Assembly: GCA_016292335.1 (NCBI GenBank)
Contig: JAECRX010000169.1
Location: 1 to 12,072 of the forward strand
Length of the DNA: 12,072 nucleotides
Source of the DNA: Candidatus Sifarchaeum subterraneum
GTDB taxonomy: Archaea; Asgardarchaeota; Sifarchaeia; Sifarchaeales; Sifarchaeaceae
Direction: 5' to 3'
A model generated the notes under the pieces. It did no database searches, had not been told where the DNA came from, and saw only the letters and a list, made by a program, of their open reading frames with translations. The position numbers and the translations under genes are program-made. Position 1 is the stretch's first letter. Every line of letters starts with the position of its first letter. Positions 1-7,283 of this stretch are shown in pieces.

Positions 1-718
1 AAACTTCACCATTATTTAAAAGACCACCAAAGGCAACGTCATGCGATATTGGACCGTTATAGAAGAAGATGTTGATGGTTCTTCCTGATGGAAGTCTGCA
101 CAGGTATGGCATTTTTAGATCAATCCCTCCGCCACTTACGACCTTCCATTTTTCGTCGTTGATTTTTCGCACTCTTCTAGCTTGATACGGTGAGAGAATG
201 ATGAATTTTATTCCGTGTTCAGCTAATACGTCCAACGTTTCAAGATCAACTGCAGTTTCTGGAAGCCATATACCTTCTGTTTTCCTTCCAAATCGATACT
301 CAAAGTCTTTAATTCCCCAAATTACCTGCGTGCGCATGTCCCTGCTGTTGGCAAGAGGCATAATCATATGATTGTAAGTCTGGGCAATGGCTGAGCCATG
401 CCCCGAAAATTTCTTCTGACTTTCTTTGTCAGACCCAATAATGGTCTGATAGATTTCTGGCGTATGCCTTTCCATCCAAGAAAGCAATGTGGGGCCAAAG
501 TTAAAGCTTATTTTCGCATAGTTGTTGACAATATTTATAATCCTTCCCTCAGAGTCGAGAATGCGGGAAGCTGTATTTGTGGCATAACATTCTGCCGTTA
601 TTTTTTCGTTCCAGTCGTGATAGGGATAAGCCGAATCTTGTGGTTCAACCTTTTCCAGCCAAGGATTTTCCCTTGGTGGTTGATAAAAGTGGCCGTGAAT
701 GCAAACATAGCGATTCAT
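1..718 (-). CDS. GH57 family glycosidase (DUF3536/COG1449-like), N-terminal part
   Basis: This is the first 239 codons of a gene read leftwards off the window edge, so its 3' end is missing. I translated the minus strand and found one uninterrupted frame from ATG at 718-716. The start is backed by a GGAG motif about 8 nt upstream. The product begins MNRYVCIHGHFYQPPRENPW, where the HGHFYQPP stretch (residues 8-15) is a GH57 motif-1 variant. A glycine/histidine block SGHGSAIAQTYNHMIMPLAN follows at 105-124, and WLPETAVD at 151-158, in which Glu154 fits the GH57 nucleophile. GH57 enzymes of this subgroup are retaining alpha-glucan hydrolases or transferases annotated as alpha-amylase/alpha-mannosidase; the exact substrate cannot be told. 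No signal peptide is seen, so it is probably cytoplasmic. It lies 277 bp downstream of glgB on the same strand, which fits glycogen or other alpha-glucan turnover. Confidence 0.88.
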   Translation of the reverse strand, partial: MNRYVCIHGHFYQPPRENPWLEKVEPQDSAYPYHDWNEKITAECYATNTASRILDSEGRIINIVNNYAKISFNFGPTLLSWMERHTPEIYQTIIGSDKESQKKFSGHGSAIAQTYNHMIMPLANSRDMRTQVIWGIKDFEYRFGRKTEGIWLPETAVDLETLDVLAEHGIKFIILSPYQARRVRKINDEKWKVVSGGGIDLKMPYLCRLPSGRTINIFFYNGPISHDVAFGGLLNNGEV

Positions 719-995
719 ATTTACATCTCCAGTTCATATAATGCAAACTTTGTGGCTGAAAGTGAGATATCAAGTCAGGTCTATCGATGGACCATTTCAA
801 TCTGTAGAAATACAGAGTCTCAGGGAAAATGCCTTCCGCCACTATTTGTCAATAACCCCCATTCATCTTTTTTTCATGGGAATCTATGTTCCTTAGGAGA
901 AACGACTCTCACTACAACATCTTTCAAAAGAGGCGTTCAAACGACAAATTGAAATCTTCCGTGATCGAGATACTAAACCCTGATTTTTATCTCTT
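719..995. other. Intergenic gap between glgB and the GH57 gene
   Basis: The gap is 277 bp between two same-strand genes. I saw no convincing gene in it. A GTG-started 65-codon minus-strand frame (842-645) covers part of it but overlaps the GH57 start in another frame and has no recognisable motif. No clear hairpin or oligo-T terminator was found, so the two genes may be cotranscribed or the GH57 gene may have its own promoter here. Confidence 0.4.
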
Positions 996-2954
996 CTAAC
1001 CATCCCTTTTGAAGAAGAGAACCCCCAGAGGGGGCAAAGTTAGGGAAAGGGAATAATCTCTGCCTTGAAAAGGAATCTGCGTGGCTTCAACGCCACCAAA
1101 GTTACCGTGGCCGCTTCCCCAGTATTCTTTAGCATCGCTATTTAAAATTTCCTTCCAAAAACCGCTTACAGGAACGCCAACTCTATAGTTATACCGTGGA
1201 ACCGGTGTGAGGTTACAAACTACGAGTATGATGTCTTTCGTAGTGTCTCCTTTTCGGATGAAGCTGATAACACTCTGTTCCCAGTCATTAAAGTCTATCC
1301 ATTCAAAGCCATCAAGTTCAAAATCCAGTTCATGCATGGCTGGTTCTCTTCTGTAGAAGTTATTGAGATCTCGCACCCATCGCTGAACACCCTGATGTGG
1401 CTGATACTGAAGAATATGCCAGTCTAAACCCTCGTCGTGTTCCCACTCTCGCCATTGTCCAAACTCTCCACCCATGAATAAGAGTTTCTTGCCGGGATGG
1501 CCGTACATGTAACCAAAAAGGAGGCGGAGATTCGCAAATTTTTGCCAGTCATCACCGGGCATTTTGCCAATAAGCGAACCCTTTCCATAAACAACTTCGT
1601 CATGAGAAAGTGAGAGCACAAAGTTTTCGGTGAATGCATACCACATGCTGAATGTAAGCTCGTTGTGGTGATACTTTCGATAAATGGGGTCCTTGGAAAA
1701 GTACTCAAGGGTATCGTGCATCCAACCCATATTCCACTTCATACCAAAACCAAGACCACCTACGTAGGTAGGCCTTGTAATCATAGGCCAAGCTGTTGAT
1801 TCTTCGGCAATGGTTTGAATATCGGGATATACGCGATAAACCTCCTCGTTAAGTCTTTTGAGAAAGGTAATGGCTTCTATATTTTCTCTTCCACCATATT
1901 TGTTCGGGATCCACTCGCCTTCTTTCCTGGAGTAGTCTAGGTAAAGCATGGATGCTACCGCATCGATCCGTGGGCCATCTACATGATATTTCTCCAGCCA
2001 AAAGAAGGCGTTGCTAATAAGGAAATTTCGCACCTCATTTCGTCCATAGTTGAAGATATAGCTATGCCAGTCAGGATGAAATCCCTTCTGGGGATCGGCA
2101 TGCTCGTAGAGATAGGTACCATCAAAATAGGCCAACCCATGCTCATCCCCTGGAAAGTGGGAGGGAACCCAGTCTAGGATCACACCAATCTCATGCTGAT
2201 GAAGATAATCAATCAGGTACATAAAATCCTGGGGTGTTCCATATCGACTGGTTGGGGCAAGGTATCCGACTGTTTGGTATCCCCAAGAGGCGTAGAAGGG
2301 GTGTTCCATAACGGGCGTGAATTCTACATGGGTGAAACCCACGTCTTTTACATATTCGGCGAGATGTTTAGCCATTTCTCTGTAAGTGAGAGATCTGTTG
2401 TTCTCTTCGGGTACCCTTCGCCAAGATCCAAGGTGTACCTCATAGATGGTAAAGGGAGCGTTAAGTGCGTTATATCTGTGACGGTTTTTCATCCATTCTT
2501 CATCATTCCACTCATAGCTTAAATCCCACACTATGGAAGATGTTTTTGGTGGTACCTCCCAGTAAAAGGCACAGGGATCTCCCTTCTCAACCCGATAATT
2601 TTTATACTTCGAAACTATGTGATACTTATAAAGGTCGCCATGACCGACACCAGGTATAAAGCCTTCCCAAATGCCAGAACCGTCCCATCGTACACTTAAA
2701 GGATGTGATTCCGGGTTCCATCCATTGAAATTACCGATGACAGATACATTGGCCGCGTTCGGAGCCCACACGGCAAAAAAAGTGCCTGTGATACCATCCA
2801 CCGTCATTACATGGGAACCCAATTTTTCATACAATCGGAAGTGATTTCCTTCCTTGAAGATATAAATATCGTATTCTGTGAGGAGACTCACATCATATGC
2901 TACGGTGCTTTTACTCTTTTCCATTTTCCTCACTTGCTTTTTCTTTTTCGTCAC
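996..2954 (-). CDS. glgB: 1,4-alpha-glucan branching enzyme (GH13_9)
   Basis: GlgB cuts an alpha-1,4 glucan chain and rejoins it by an alpha-1,6 bond, making the branches of glycogen in the cytoplasm. The 652-residue product has an N-terminal CBM48-like beta domain (about 40-140, with the NFNGWNP motif near 75-81) and a GH13 barrel. The four conserved regions are visible: DWVPSHFP (261-268), GPRIDAVASMLY (327-338) with nucleophile Asp331, AEEST (383-387) with acid/base Glu384, and LSHDE (449-453) with His451 and Asp452. A C-terminal all-beta domain closes the protein. Start: the first codon is GTG at 2954-2952, preceded by AAGGAGATATT, a strong ribosome site about 6 nt away, so Met11 is not needed. 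Length is normal for the shorter bacterial-type GlgB. Many archaea use GH57 branching enzymes instead, so this GH13 copy and its less AT-rich DNA suggest transfer from bacteria. Confidence 0.97.
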   Translation of the reverse strand: MTKKKKQVRKMEKSKSTVAYDVSLLTEYDIYIFKEGNHFRLYEKLGSHVMTVDGITGTFFAVWAPNAANVSVIGNFNGWNPESHPLSVRWDGSGIWEGFIPGVGHGDLYKYHIVSKYKNYRVEKGDPCAFYWEVPPKTSSIVWDLSYEWNDEEWMKNRHRYNALNAPFTIYEVHLGSWRRVPEENNRSLTYREMAKHLAEYVKDVGFTHVEFTPVMEHPFYASWGYQTVGYLAPTSRYGTPQDFMYLIDYLHQHEIGVILDWVPSHFPGDEHGLAYFDGTYLYEHADPQKGFHPDWHSYIFNYGRNEVRNFLISNAFFWLEKYHVDGPRIDAVASMLYLDYSRKEGEWIPNKYGGRENIEAITFLKRLNEEVYRVYPDIQTIAEESTAWPMITRPTYVGGLGFGMKWNMGWMHDTLEYFSKDPIYRKYHHNELTFSMWYAFTENFVLSLSHDEVVYGKGSLIGKMPGDDWQKFANLRLLFGYMYGHPGKKLLFMGGEFGQWREWEHDEGLDWHILQYQPHQGVQRWVRDLNNFYRREPAMHELDFELDGFEWIDFNDWEQSVISFIRKGDTTKDIILVVCNLTPVPRYNYRVGVPVSGFWKEILNSDAKEYWGSGHGNFGGVEATQIPFQGRDYSLSLTLPPLGVLFFKRDG

Positions 2955-3057
2955 AATATCTCCTTAAGATATACTTTACTACTCGGATTGAAATGATACT
3001 CCAATCTGGTCAGTTGTTGAGGTTCATATCCGAGCTCAATATAATCATTTAATCCGT

Positions 3058-3366
3058 TTATAAATCTAGAGTTATCGTATTCTTTCTTGCATACTCTTTT
3101 GCTTCATTTTCATCCTTGAATATTTTTAACACATCATACTCGTATAATCCTGTTTTTCCATCTATAACAAATTCGTCCATGGGACGTGTAACATTACCTG
3201 ACTCGAAATAAAATTTCACCAAACAGATTTTCTTTTCTTCTGCCATTATTCTGCATTTCTCGCATCGTCTAGGTCCCCTCGCACAATGGGGGATGATCAT
3301 TCTCCGAATAATGTAATCTGAATCTATTTTCAATTCCTCACAAAAAAATTGCTTTACTCGAAGCAC
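3058..3366 (-). CDS. Small Cys-containing hypothetical protein
   Basis: A 102-residue frame that I cannot assign to a family. The C-terminal 60 residues look like a compact alpha/beta protein (alternating hydrophobic strands, then the acidic helix KDENEAKEYARK). The N-terminal part holds His27, Cys28, Cys35 and Cys38, spaced like half of a metal site. The start is uncertain: GTG at 3366-3364 has no clear ribosome site, ATG at 3300 has GGAGA almost touching it, and ATG at 3246 would give only the C-terminal domain without the Cys cluster. A TATA-like box at 3409-3416 read on the minus strand would suit a nearly leaderless message. It is upstream of glgB on the same strand with a 103-bp gap. 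It could be a real small protein or a remnant; composition favours a real one. Confidence 0.5.
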   Translation of the reverse strand: MLRVKQFFCEELKIDSDYIIRRMIIPHCARGPRRCEKCRIMAEEKKICLVKFYFESGNVTRPMDEFVIDGKTGLYEYDVLKIFKDENEAKEYARKNTITLDL

Positions 3367-3408
3367 TATTTTCTTGACGCTTGTATAATATACTATATTT
3401 CGCCCTGC

Positions 3409-3416
3409 TTTATATA
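3409..3416 (+). promoter_or_regulatory. TATA-like box between divergent frames
   Basis: The octamer TTTATATA matches the archaeal TATA consensus in plus orientation and would place a start site near 3440, ahead of the decayed HD-like frame. Read on the minus strand as TATATAAA it could serve the small protein starting at 3366. Orientation cannot be settled by eye. Confidence 0.35.
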
Positions 3417-3565
3417 TGAATATGAAAAGATATCAACAAGCAGTGTTCAAGCCCGAGCTTCCACCCAATTCAAACATTACAGAAGCTTCCCAGCAACGCC
3501 ACTAATTGAGCTTATTTTTTGTTCAATTCTGCCTGAGTTTTTCTACCGCATTCAAATCTTGCAAA

Positions 3566-3939
3566 ATGGAAAAAGAAACCGTCGATGACATTCAGAGCTT
3601 GGTAAAGAGAGTGGAATACATAATAATAGGGAGTAAATTAGAACATGAAATCATGATCGATCAAATCGGCAGTTTTAAGGGTGAAAGAATGGGGAAAATT
3701 CAATGACCGACTGTTAAGGAATGCGAGAAAACACACTACAGTCGAAAGATGCTTAAAATTCGAAAAATGATTCCCAAATTAGACGAACATGAGGAACTCC
3801 CTGTGTTGGCAATGTTGTTGCTGGATTTCGTCCATATGACTGGCACAATAGCAAAATTTATACAGAAATAGACATAAAAGATGAAACTATACTGTTTTTA
3901 ATAAAAAATCATCACGAAAAAGATCTATGTCATTCGCAG
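3566..3939 (+). pseudogene. Decayed HD-domain-like gene upstream of trpS
   Basis: No intact gene fits here, but the translation is protein-like across two frames. From ATG 3566 the frame runs to a TGA at 3704-3706, then continues in the same frame with THYSRKMLKIRKMIPKLDEH, which resembles the first helix and His of an HD phosphohydrolase domain. Near 3793-3830 the sensible reading shifts by one frame and goes on with YDWHNSK and TILFLIKNHHEKD, the latter like the His-His metal-binding helix of HD domains. That frame has no stop and runs straight into trpS. I therefore read one ancestral HD-type gene broken by a nonsense change and a frameshift. The HD assignment rests on these motifs only; the substrate is unknown. 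Sequencing error cannot be excluded. Confidence 0.45.
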
Positions 3940-5067
3940 GTGTGTCGTTTGAAGGAAAAAAAAGAAGGAATTCATATAGATCCATGGGGAACAACAACAA
4001 TAGAGGACTATGAAAGGCTGATTGTTGACTTTGGAATAGAGCCATTTGATGATGAAATAATAAAAAAATTACGAGCTAACAAGTACATGCGAAGAGGTTT
4101 AATTTTTGGCCACCGAGGCTTTGATGTTGTGCTCGATGCTATCCTGAACGAAAAACCTTTTGCGGTTATGTCGGGGATAAAAAACAGTGGTCCTTTCCAT
4201 TTGGGTTCATTAATGACGGCCAGTGAAATAGTTTACTGGCAGCAAGAATATGGAGTATTTGCTTCTTATTGCATTGCTGATTATGAAACCTATGCGGATA
4301 ACCGAATTCCATATGATGAGAGCCTAGAAATTGCAATTGATAATGCTGCAGATATCTTAGCTCTAGGTTTAGACCACAAAAACTCACATATTTACCGGCA
4401 ATCTGCAGAAGAAAGAGTTATGGAGCTAGCCTTGTTAGCCGGGGCTAATGTGACTACTGCCACAATGAGGGCCGTATACGGCGAGATAACGAATTTTGGG
4501 CTTTATTTAAGTGCCTTAATTCAAGTAGCTGACATTTTACTGCCTGAAATTGATGATTTCGGAGGGCCAAAGCCGGTAATTGTTCCGGTTGGAGCAGATC
4601 AAGATCCTCATATTCGCTTGACTAGGGACATAGCCAAAAAATTGAGAACGAAATCAGGAAAAGCGTTTGTCACACCATGTGGAACCTTTCATAAACTAAT
4701 GAAAGGATTAGATGGAAGCGACAAAATGAGTAAAAGGAATCCGATGAGCTATTTTGATTTAAATGAAGACTTTGAAAGCATAGAATACAAATTGGACAAC
4801 GCTTTCACTGGTGGCAGGCCAACTGCAGAGGAACAAAAAAAATTAGGGGGAATCCCCGAAATATGCCCGATATATGAGCTATGTATGTTCCATTTTGTTG
4901 AAGACGATAAAAAAATGATCGAAGTATACAATGATTGTAAGGCAGGAACCCTTCTATGTGGTGAACATAAACAAGAGGTTATAGAAATGGTTCTAAACTG
5001 GCTCAAAGAACATAGAAGGAAAAAGGAACAAAAAATTGATTTTGCAAGAGAAATTTTATTAGGCTAA
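3940..5067 (+). CDS. trpS: Tryptophanyl-tRNA synthetase, archaeal type
   Basis: This class Ic synthetase charges tRNA-Trp with tryptophan in the cytoplasm. Family hallmarks in order are IDPWG (13-17), YMRRGLIFGHR (49-59), the HIGH-equivalent HLGS (87-90), ALIQVADILLP (192-202), GGPKPVIVPVGADQDPHIRL (208-227) and the KMSKS-equivalent KMSKR (262-266), then a helical anticodon-binding region. Length (375 residues) is normal for archaea. The start is doubtful. The frame is open upstream to 3793 because it joins the decayed HD-like frame. GTG 3940 has no ribosome site in front, and no ATG lies between it and IDPWG. TTG at 3949 is another option. The homologous part begins about residue 11. It ends before a nested inverted repeat and converges with the GH114-like gene. 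Confidence 0.95.
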   Translation: MCRLKEKKEGIHIDPWGTTTIEDYERLIVDFGIEPFDDEIIKKLRANKYMRRGLIFGHRGFDVVLDAILNEKPFAVMSGIKNSGPFHLGSLMTASEIVYWQQEYGVFASYCIADYETYADNRIPYDESLEIAIDNAADILALGLDHKNSHIYRQSAEERVMELALLAGANVTTATMRAVYGEITNFGLYLSALIQVADILLPEIDDFGGPKPVIVPVGADQDPHIRLTRDIAKKLRTKSGKAFVTPCGTFHKLMKGLDGSDKMSKRNPMSYFDLNEDFESIEYKLDNAFTGGRPTAEEQKKLGGIPEICPIYELCMFHFVEDDKKMIEVYNDCKAGTLLCGEHKQEVIEMVLNWLKEHRRKKEQKIDFAREILLG

Positions 5068-5105
5068 CTTAACTTAGCTATTAGGTGAGTAAGTGTTAAT
5101 TATTT

Positions 5106-5177
5106 AAGGGGAAATATGGAAAGGGAATGTAAAATCCCTTAATAACATGAAAGGTATTAGTATTATTTCCCCTTTTT
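5106..5177 (+). terminator. Nested inverted repeat with T-run after trpS
   Basis: A perfect 10-bp outer stem pairs AAGGGGAAAT (5106-5115) with ATTTCCCCTT (5165-5174), followed by more T residues to 5177. Inside it is a second 6-bp stem, AAGGGA (5121-5126) with TCCCTT (5135-5140) around an 8-nt loop. It lies 39 nt after the trpS stop in a convergent gap, so a terminator or message 3'-end structure is the natural reading. Confidence 0.5.
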
Positions 5178-5253
5178 AACAATAAATAGCCATATATCGC
5201 AGTTAATCATATAAAAGCCCAAAATGACTGATTACCGTTCACGTTAGGTTAGT

Positions 5254-6183
5254 TCAATCTGGAGCGTGTCCTTCATTAATCGTAAGCATATCTAGTTCCA
5301 CTGTGGTACAGTATGGAATATATCCTTTCTCCTTTGCCAACGTGTATGCTTCATCTATATATTCCTGTTTATTACAATAATCAACTGTCAAGACGAGTTT
5401 ATTTGCAGCTACAGCCATTTCCAAGTATGCCTCGATTGCTTCCTTATGGTATATGGAAGTTCGTTTGTTTGTGGCTTCAAAGTATACTTCTTCTCGCCCT
5501 ATTCCAGTCAGTGCGTCGAGAAATTTCTCATTTTCAACGAGTTCCTCTGCATTCTGGACAAAAATTCCAAAGTCTTTCAGACCCTTCGTTTTATGTGCGT
5601 AATCTGAAATGGCAACAACGAAATTGATCATATCTTCTCGTGCATTGGAATAGCCACGCTCTTCATAGTATTGATATGCGTCAATAATGTCTAAGTATAC
5701 ACCATCAAACCCTACATCTATGATCTTATCCAAGTAACTATTTGGTGATCCAAAAATAATGCTTTGCCACTCCGCATACCAATATTTCACCTTATAATTT
5801 CCTGTCCAATCTGGATTTTCTTCACCTAACCATTCAGGTGAACTGGGGCTCCAATCGTCTTGCCAATAATATCGATAGTCTTCTGCTTCACCGATGCTGA
5901 GATATGCAATAATAACCTTAGAACCTCCTGGACCACTTTTTAAAGCTGCTACATCACTACGGGTAAATTCATCAGAAGCTTTTCCATTAGAAGAATAATC
6001 CAAGACAAGTAAATCAAATTTAGTTGCACGAATTTCCTCTATGTTAATATTTTGTAGTTGATATGCCCAATCATTTATATCCGTCCATTTACTTGAAACT
6101 TGCATTTCCTTCAAAAAAAGATAAGAAGTAGATATGAGTGAAATAGCTACTAAAAAGATGATGATTAGGCGAACTCGTTTCAT
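5254..6183 (-). CDS. GH114-like (TM1410/COG2342) endo-polygalactosaminidase-related glycosidase, membrane-anchored or secreted
   Basis: The 309-residue product starts with a positively charged segment and a hydrophobic stretch (about residues 5-25, VRLIIIFLVAISLISTSYLFL), a signal anchor or signal peptide, so the enzyme should face outside. The rest is a TIM-barrel of the GH114/TM1410 type: LLVLDYSS (58-65, Asp62), IIAYLSIGEAEDYRYYW (91-107, Glu99), then GFDGVYLDIIDAY (158-170 region, Asp165 and Asp168 as acidic active-site candidates). Known relatives cut alpha-1,4 polygalactosamine, but substrates vary; here it could be a surface or biofilm polysaccharide. The frame is open further upstream to 6372, but ATG 6183-6181 has GGAGAT about 7 nt before it and gives the expected charged-plus-hydrophobic N-terminus, so I chose it. 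It is divergent from psmB with a 267-bp shared upstream region. Confidence 0.83.
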   Translation of the reverse strand: MKRVRLIIIFLVAISLISTSYLFLKEMQVSSKWTDINDWAYQLQNINIEEIRATKFDLLVLDYSSNGKASDEFTRSDVAALKSGPGGSKVIIAYLSIGEAEDYRYYWQDDWSPSSPEWLGEENPDWTGNYKVKYWYAEWQSIIFGSPNSYLDKIIDVGFDGVYLDIIDAYQYYEERGYSNAREDMINFVVAISDYAHKTKGLKDFGIFVQNAEELVENEKFLDALTGIGREEVYFEATNKRTSIYHKEAIEAYLEMAVAANKLVLTVDYCNKQEYIDEAYTLAKEKGYIPYCTTVELDMLTINEGHAPD

Positions 6184-6450
6184 TGACAGATCTCCGCTCA
6201 TCTCAAGGAAATAGATAATATTGTTGTAGATAAATACAAAAAATATTACACTTACTAATTCTAAACGCTTTTTTCCATGAAATAAATCAAAATCATTCTC
6301 TTCTTTGTTAGATGAAAAACAAGAAAAGAACCGAAAAAATATCGCTGTGGACAAATTATAGAGATGTCTCAAAGGGAAAATTTAAAAGAAATACAAAAAA
6401 TATTCTACAAGAGACCCCACTTAATTTTTCTTGAGGTGATCCTTTTGGCC
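6184..6450. promoter_or_regulatory. Divergent upstream region of the GH114-like gene and psmB
   Basis: These 267 bp separate two diverging genes and should hold both promoters. On the plus strand TTTAAAAG at 6381-6388, preceded by a purine-rich GGGAAAA, could be a BRE/TATA pair for psmB. Open frames cross the region on both strands as extensions of the two genes, but each true gene has a better ribosome site further in. No other gene seen. Confidence 0.4.
6433..6442 (+). promoter_or_regulatory. Strong Shine-Dalgarno site that sets the psmB start
   Basis: GAGGTGATCC is a near-full complement of the archaeal 16S rRNA 3' end. It lies 8 nt before ATG 6451 and decides the start against the 29-codon upstream extension beginning at 6364. 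Confidence 0.8.
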
Positions 6451-7068
6451 ATGATACAAGCAGGAGCATCTACAGTAGGTATAACCTGTAAGGATGGAGT
6501 CGTTTTAGCTTCTGAGAAAAGAGTAAGTTGGCCTGGCAGTTATTTTGTGTCATCACGAGCTGGTAAGAAAGTTTTCAAGATTACTGAAAGAATTGGAGTA
6601 ACTTTTGCAGGATTAATTTCAGACATGCAAATGATTGCTAGAATCATCAAGGCACAAGCAAATCTCTTCCAATTCGAGCATGAAAGGACTTTTCCTGTTA
6701 AAAATGCAGCAAAATTATTATCAAACATCTTATTTAACCGAAGATACTACCTCCCCTACTTTGCTGAAACAATTATTGGTGGAATTTCTGAAGGAGAGGA
6801 ACCAGAACTTTATGTACTAGATCCTATTGGATCGTTAATTAAAGACAAATACACATCCGCTGGAACTGGAGCAGCAATAGCTATCGGTATTGTTGAAGAT
6901 GCCTATAAAGACGATATTACCGTTGAAGAAGGGAAAGAATTGGCAATAAGGGCAATTAAAACAGCTACAGCAAGAGATGCAGCAAGTGGAGATGGATGTG
7001 ACATATTGGTCATTACAGAGAAGGGAATCGAAGAATTTTTTGAACCTTTAGATGTTTGGAGCTCCTAG
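6451..7068 (+). CDS. psmB: Proteasome beta subunit lacking the catalytic N-terminal threonine
   Basis: The 205-residue product is a 20S proteasome beta-type Ntn-hydrolase fold subunit of the cytoplasmic proteolytic chamber. Active beta subunits are cut before Thr1 in a GTTTVG-like motif. Here the matching stretch is GASTVG (residues 5-10), so Ala6 stands where Thr1 should be. Other active-site residues are kept: Glu22 (Asp/Glu17 position), a Lys in AGKKVFK (Lys33 position), and the RDAASGDG block (Asp166 and Ser169 positions). The stretch LYVLDPIGSLIKDKY followed by AIAIGIVE resembles the unprocessed Sulfolobus beta subunit, which also lacks Thr1 in a PATAIG motif. I infer a non-catalytic, structural or regulatory subunit that needs an active partner elsewhere in the genome. 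The start is fixed by a strong ribosome site, leaving only five residues before the Thr1 position. Confidence 0.92.
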   Translation: MIQAGASTVGITCKDGVVLASEKRVSWPGSYFVSSRAGKKVFKITERIGVTFAGLISDMQMIARIIKAQANLFQFEHERTFPVKNAAKLLSNILFNRRYYLPYFAETIIGGISEGEEPELYVLDPIGSLIKDKYTSAGTGAAIAIGIVEDAYKDDITVEEGKELAIRAIKTATARDAASGDGCDILVITEKGIEEFFEPLDVWSS

Positions 7069-7082
7069 TAAAACATTATTCT

Positions 7083-7116
7083 GCATTTCTATCCAATTTT
7101 TTTTATGATAGAATGC
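7083..7116 (+). terminator. Hairpin with oligo-T after psmB
   Basis: GCATTTCTATC (7083-7093) pairs with GATAGAATGC (7107-7116) with one bulged T. The 13-nt loop carries a run of eight T. More T-rich tracts follow up to about 7210. It begins 14 nt after the psmB stop, fitting transcription termination. Confidence 0.45.
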
Positions 7117-7283
7117 AAAATGTAGAAATATAAACATTTAATTTCTACTAAATATTTTCTTTCTAATCAATTTCTCATAAATTTTTTAATCTCTATTGTA
7201 CTTTTTTTTTCCAGAATTGATTGGAACCTTTCATTTTTAAAAAACAAAAGAAAATTAACTTAAAACTACTTTGAGGGGACGTC

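Noticed and set aside
645..842. 65-codon minus-strand frame upstream of and overlapping the GH57 start
   Set aside because: It shares DNA with the GH57 start in another frame, has no ribosome site and no recognisable motif, although its first part lies in an otherwise empty gap.
398..952. 184-codon plus-strand frame
   Set aside because: It is the antisense shadow of the GH57 gene, whose minus-strand frame gives a clear family match over 1-718. The plus-frame protein has no motif.
6184..6372. Upstream extension of the GH114-like protein (63 extra residues)
   Set aside because: It would bury the signal anchor inside the protein and ignores the good ribosome site before ATG 6183.
6364..6450. 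29-codon N-terminal extension of the proteasome beta subunit
   Set aside because: The strong Shine-Dalgarno site at 6433-6442 fits ATG 6451, and the extension is not like a known propeptide.
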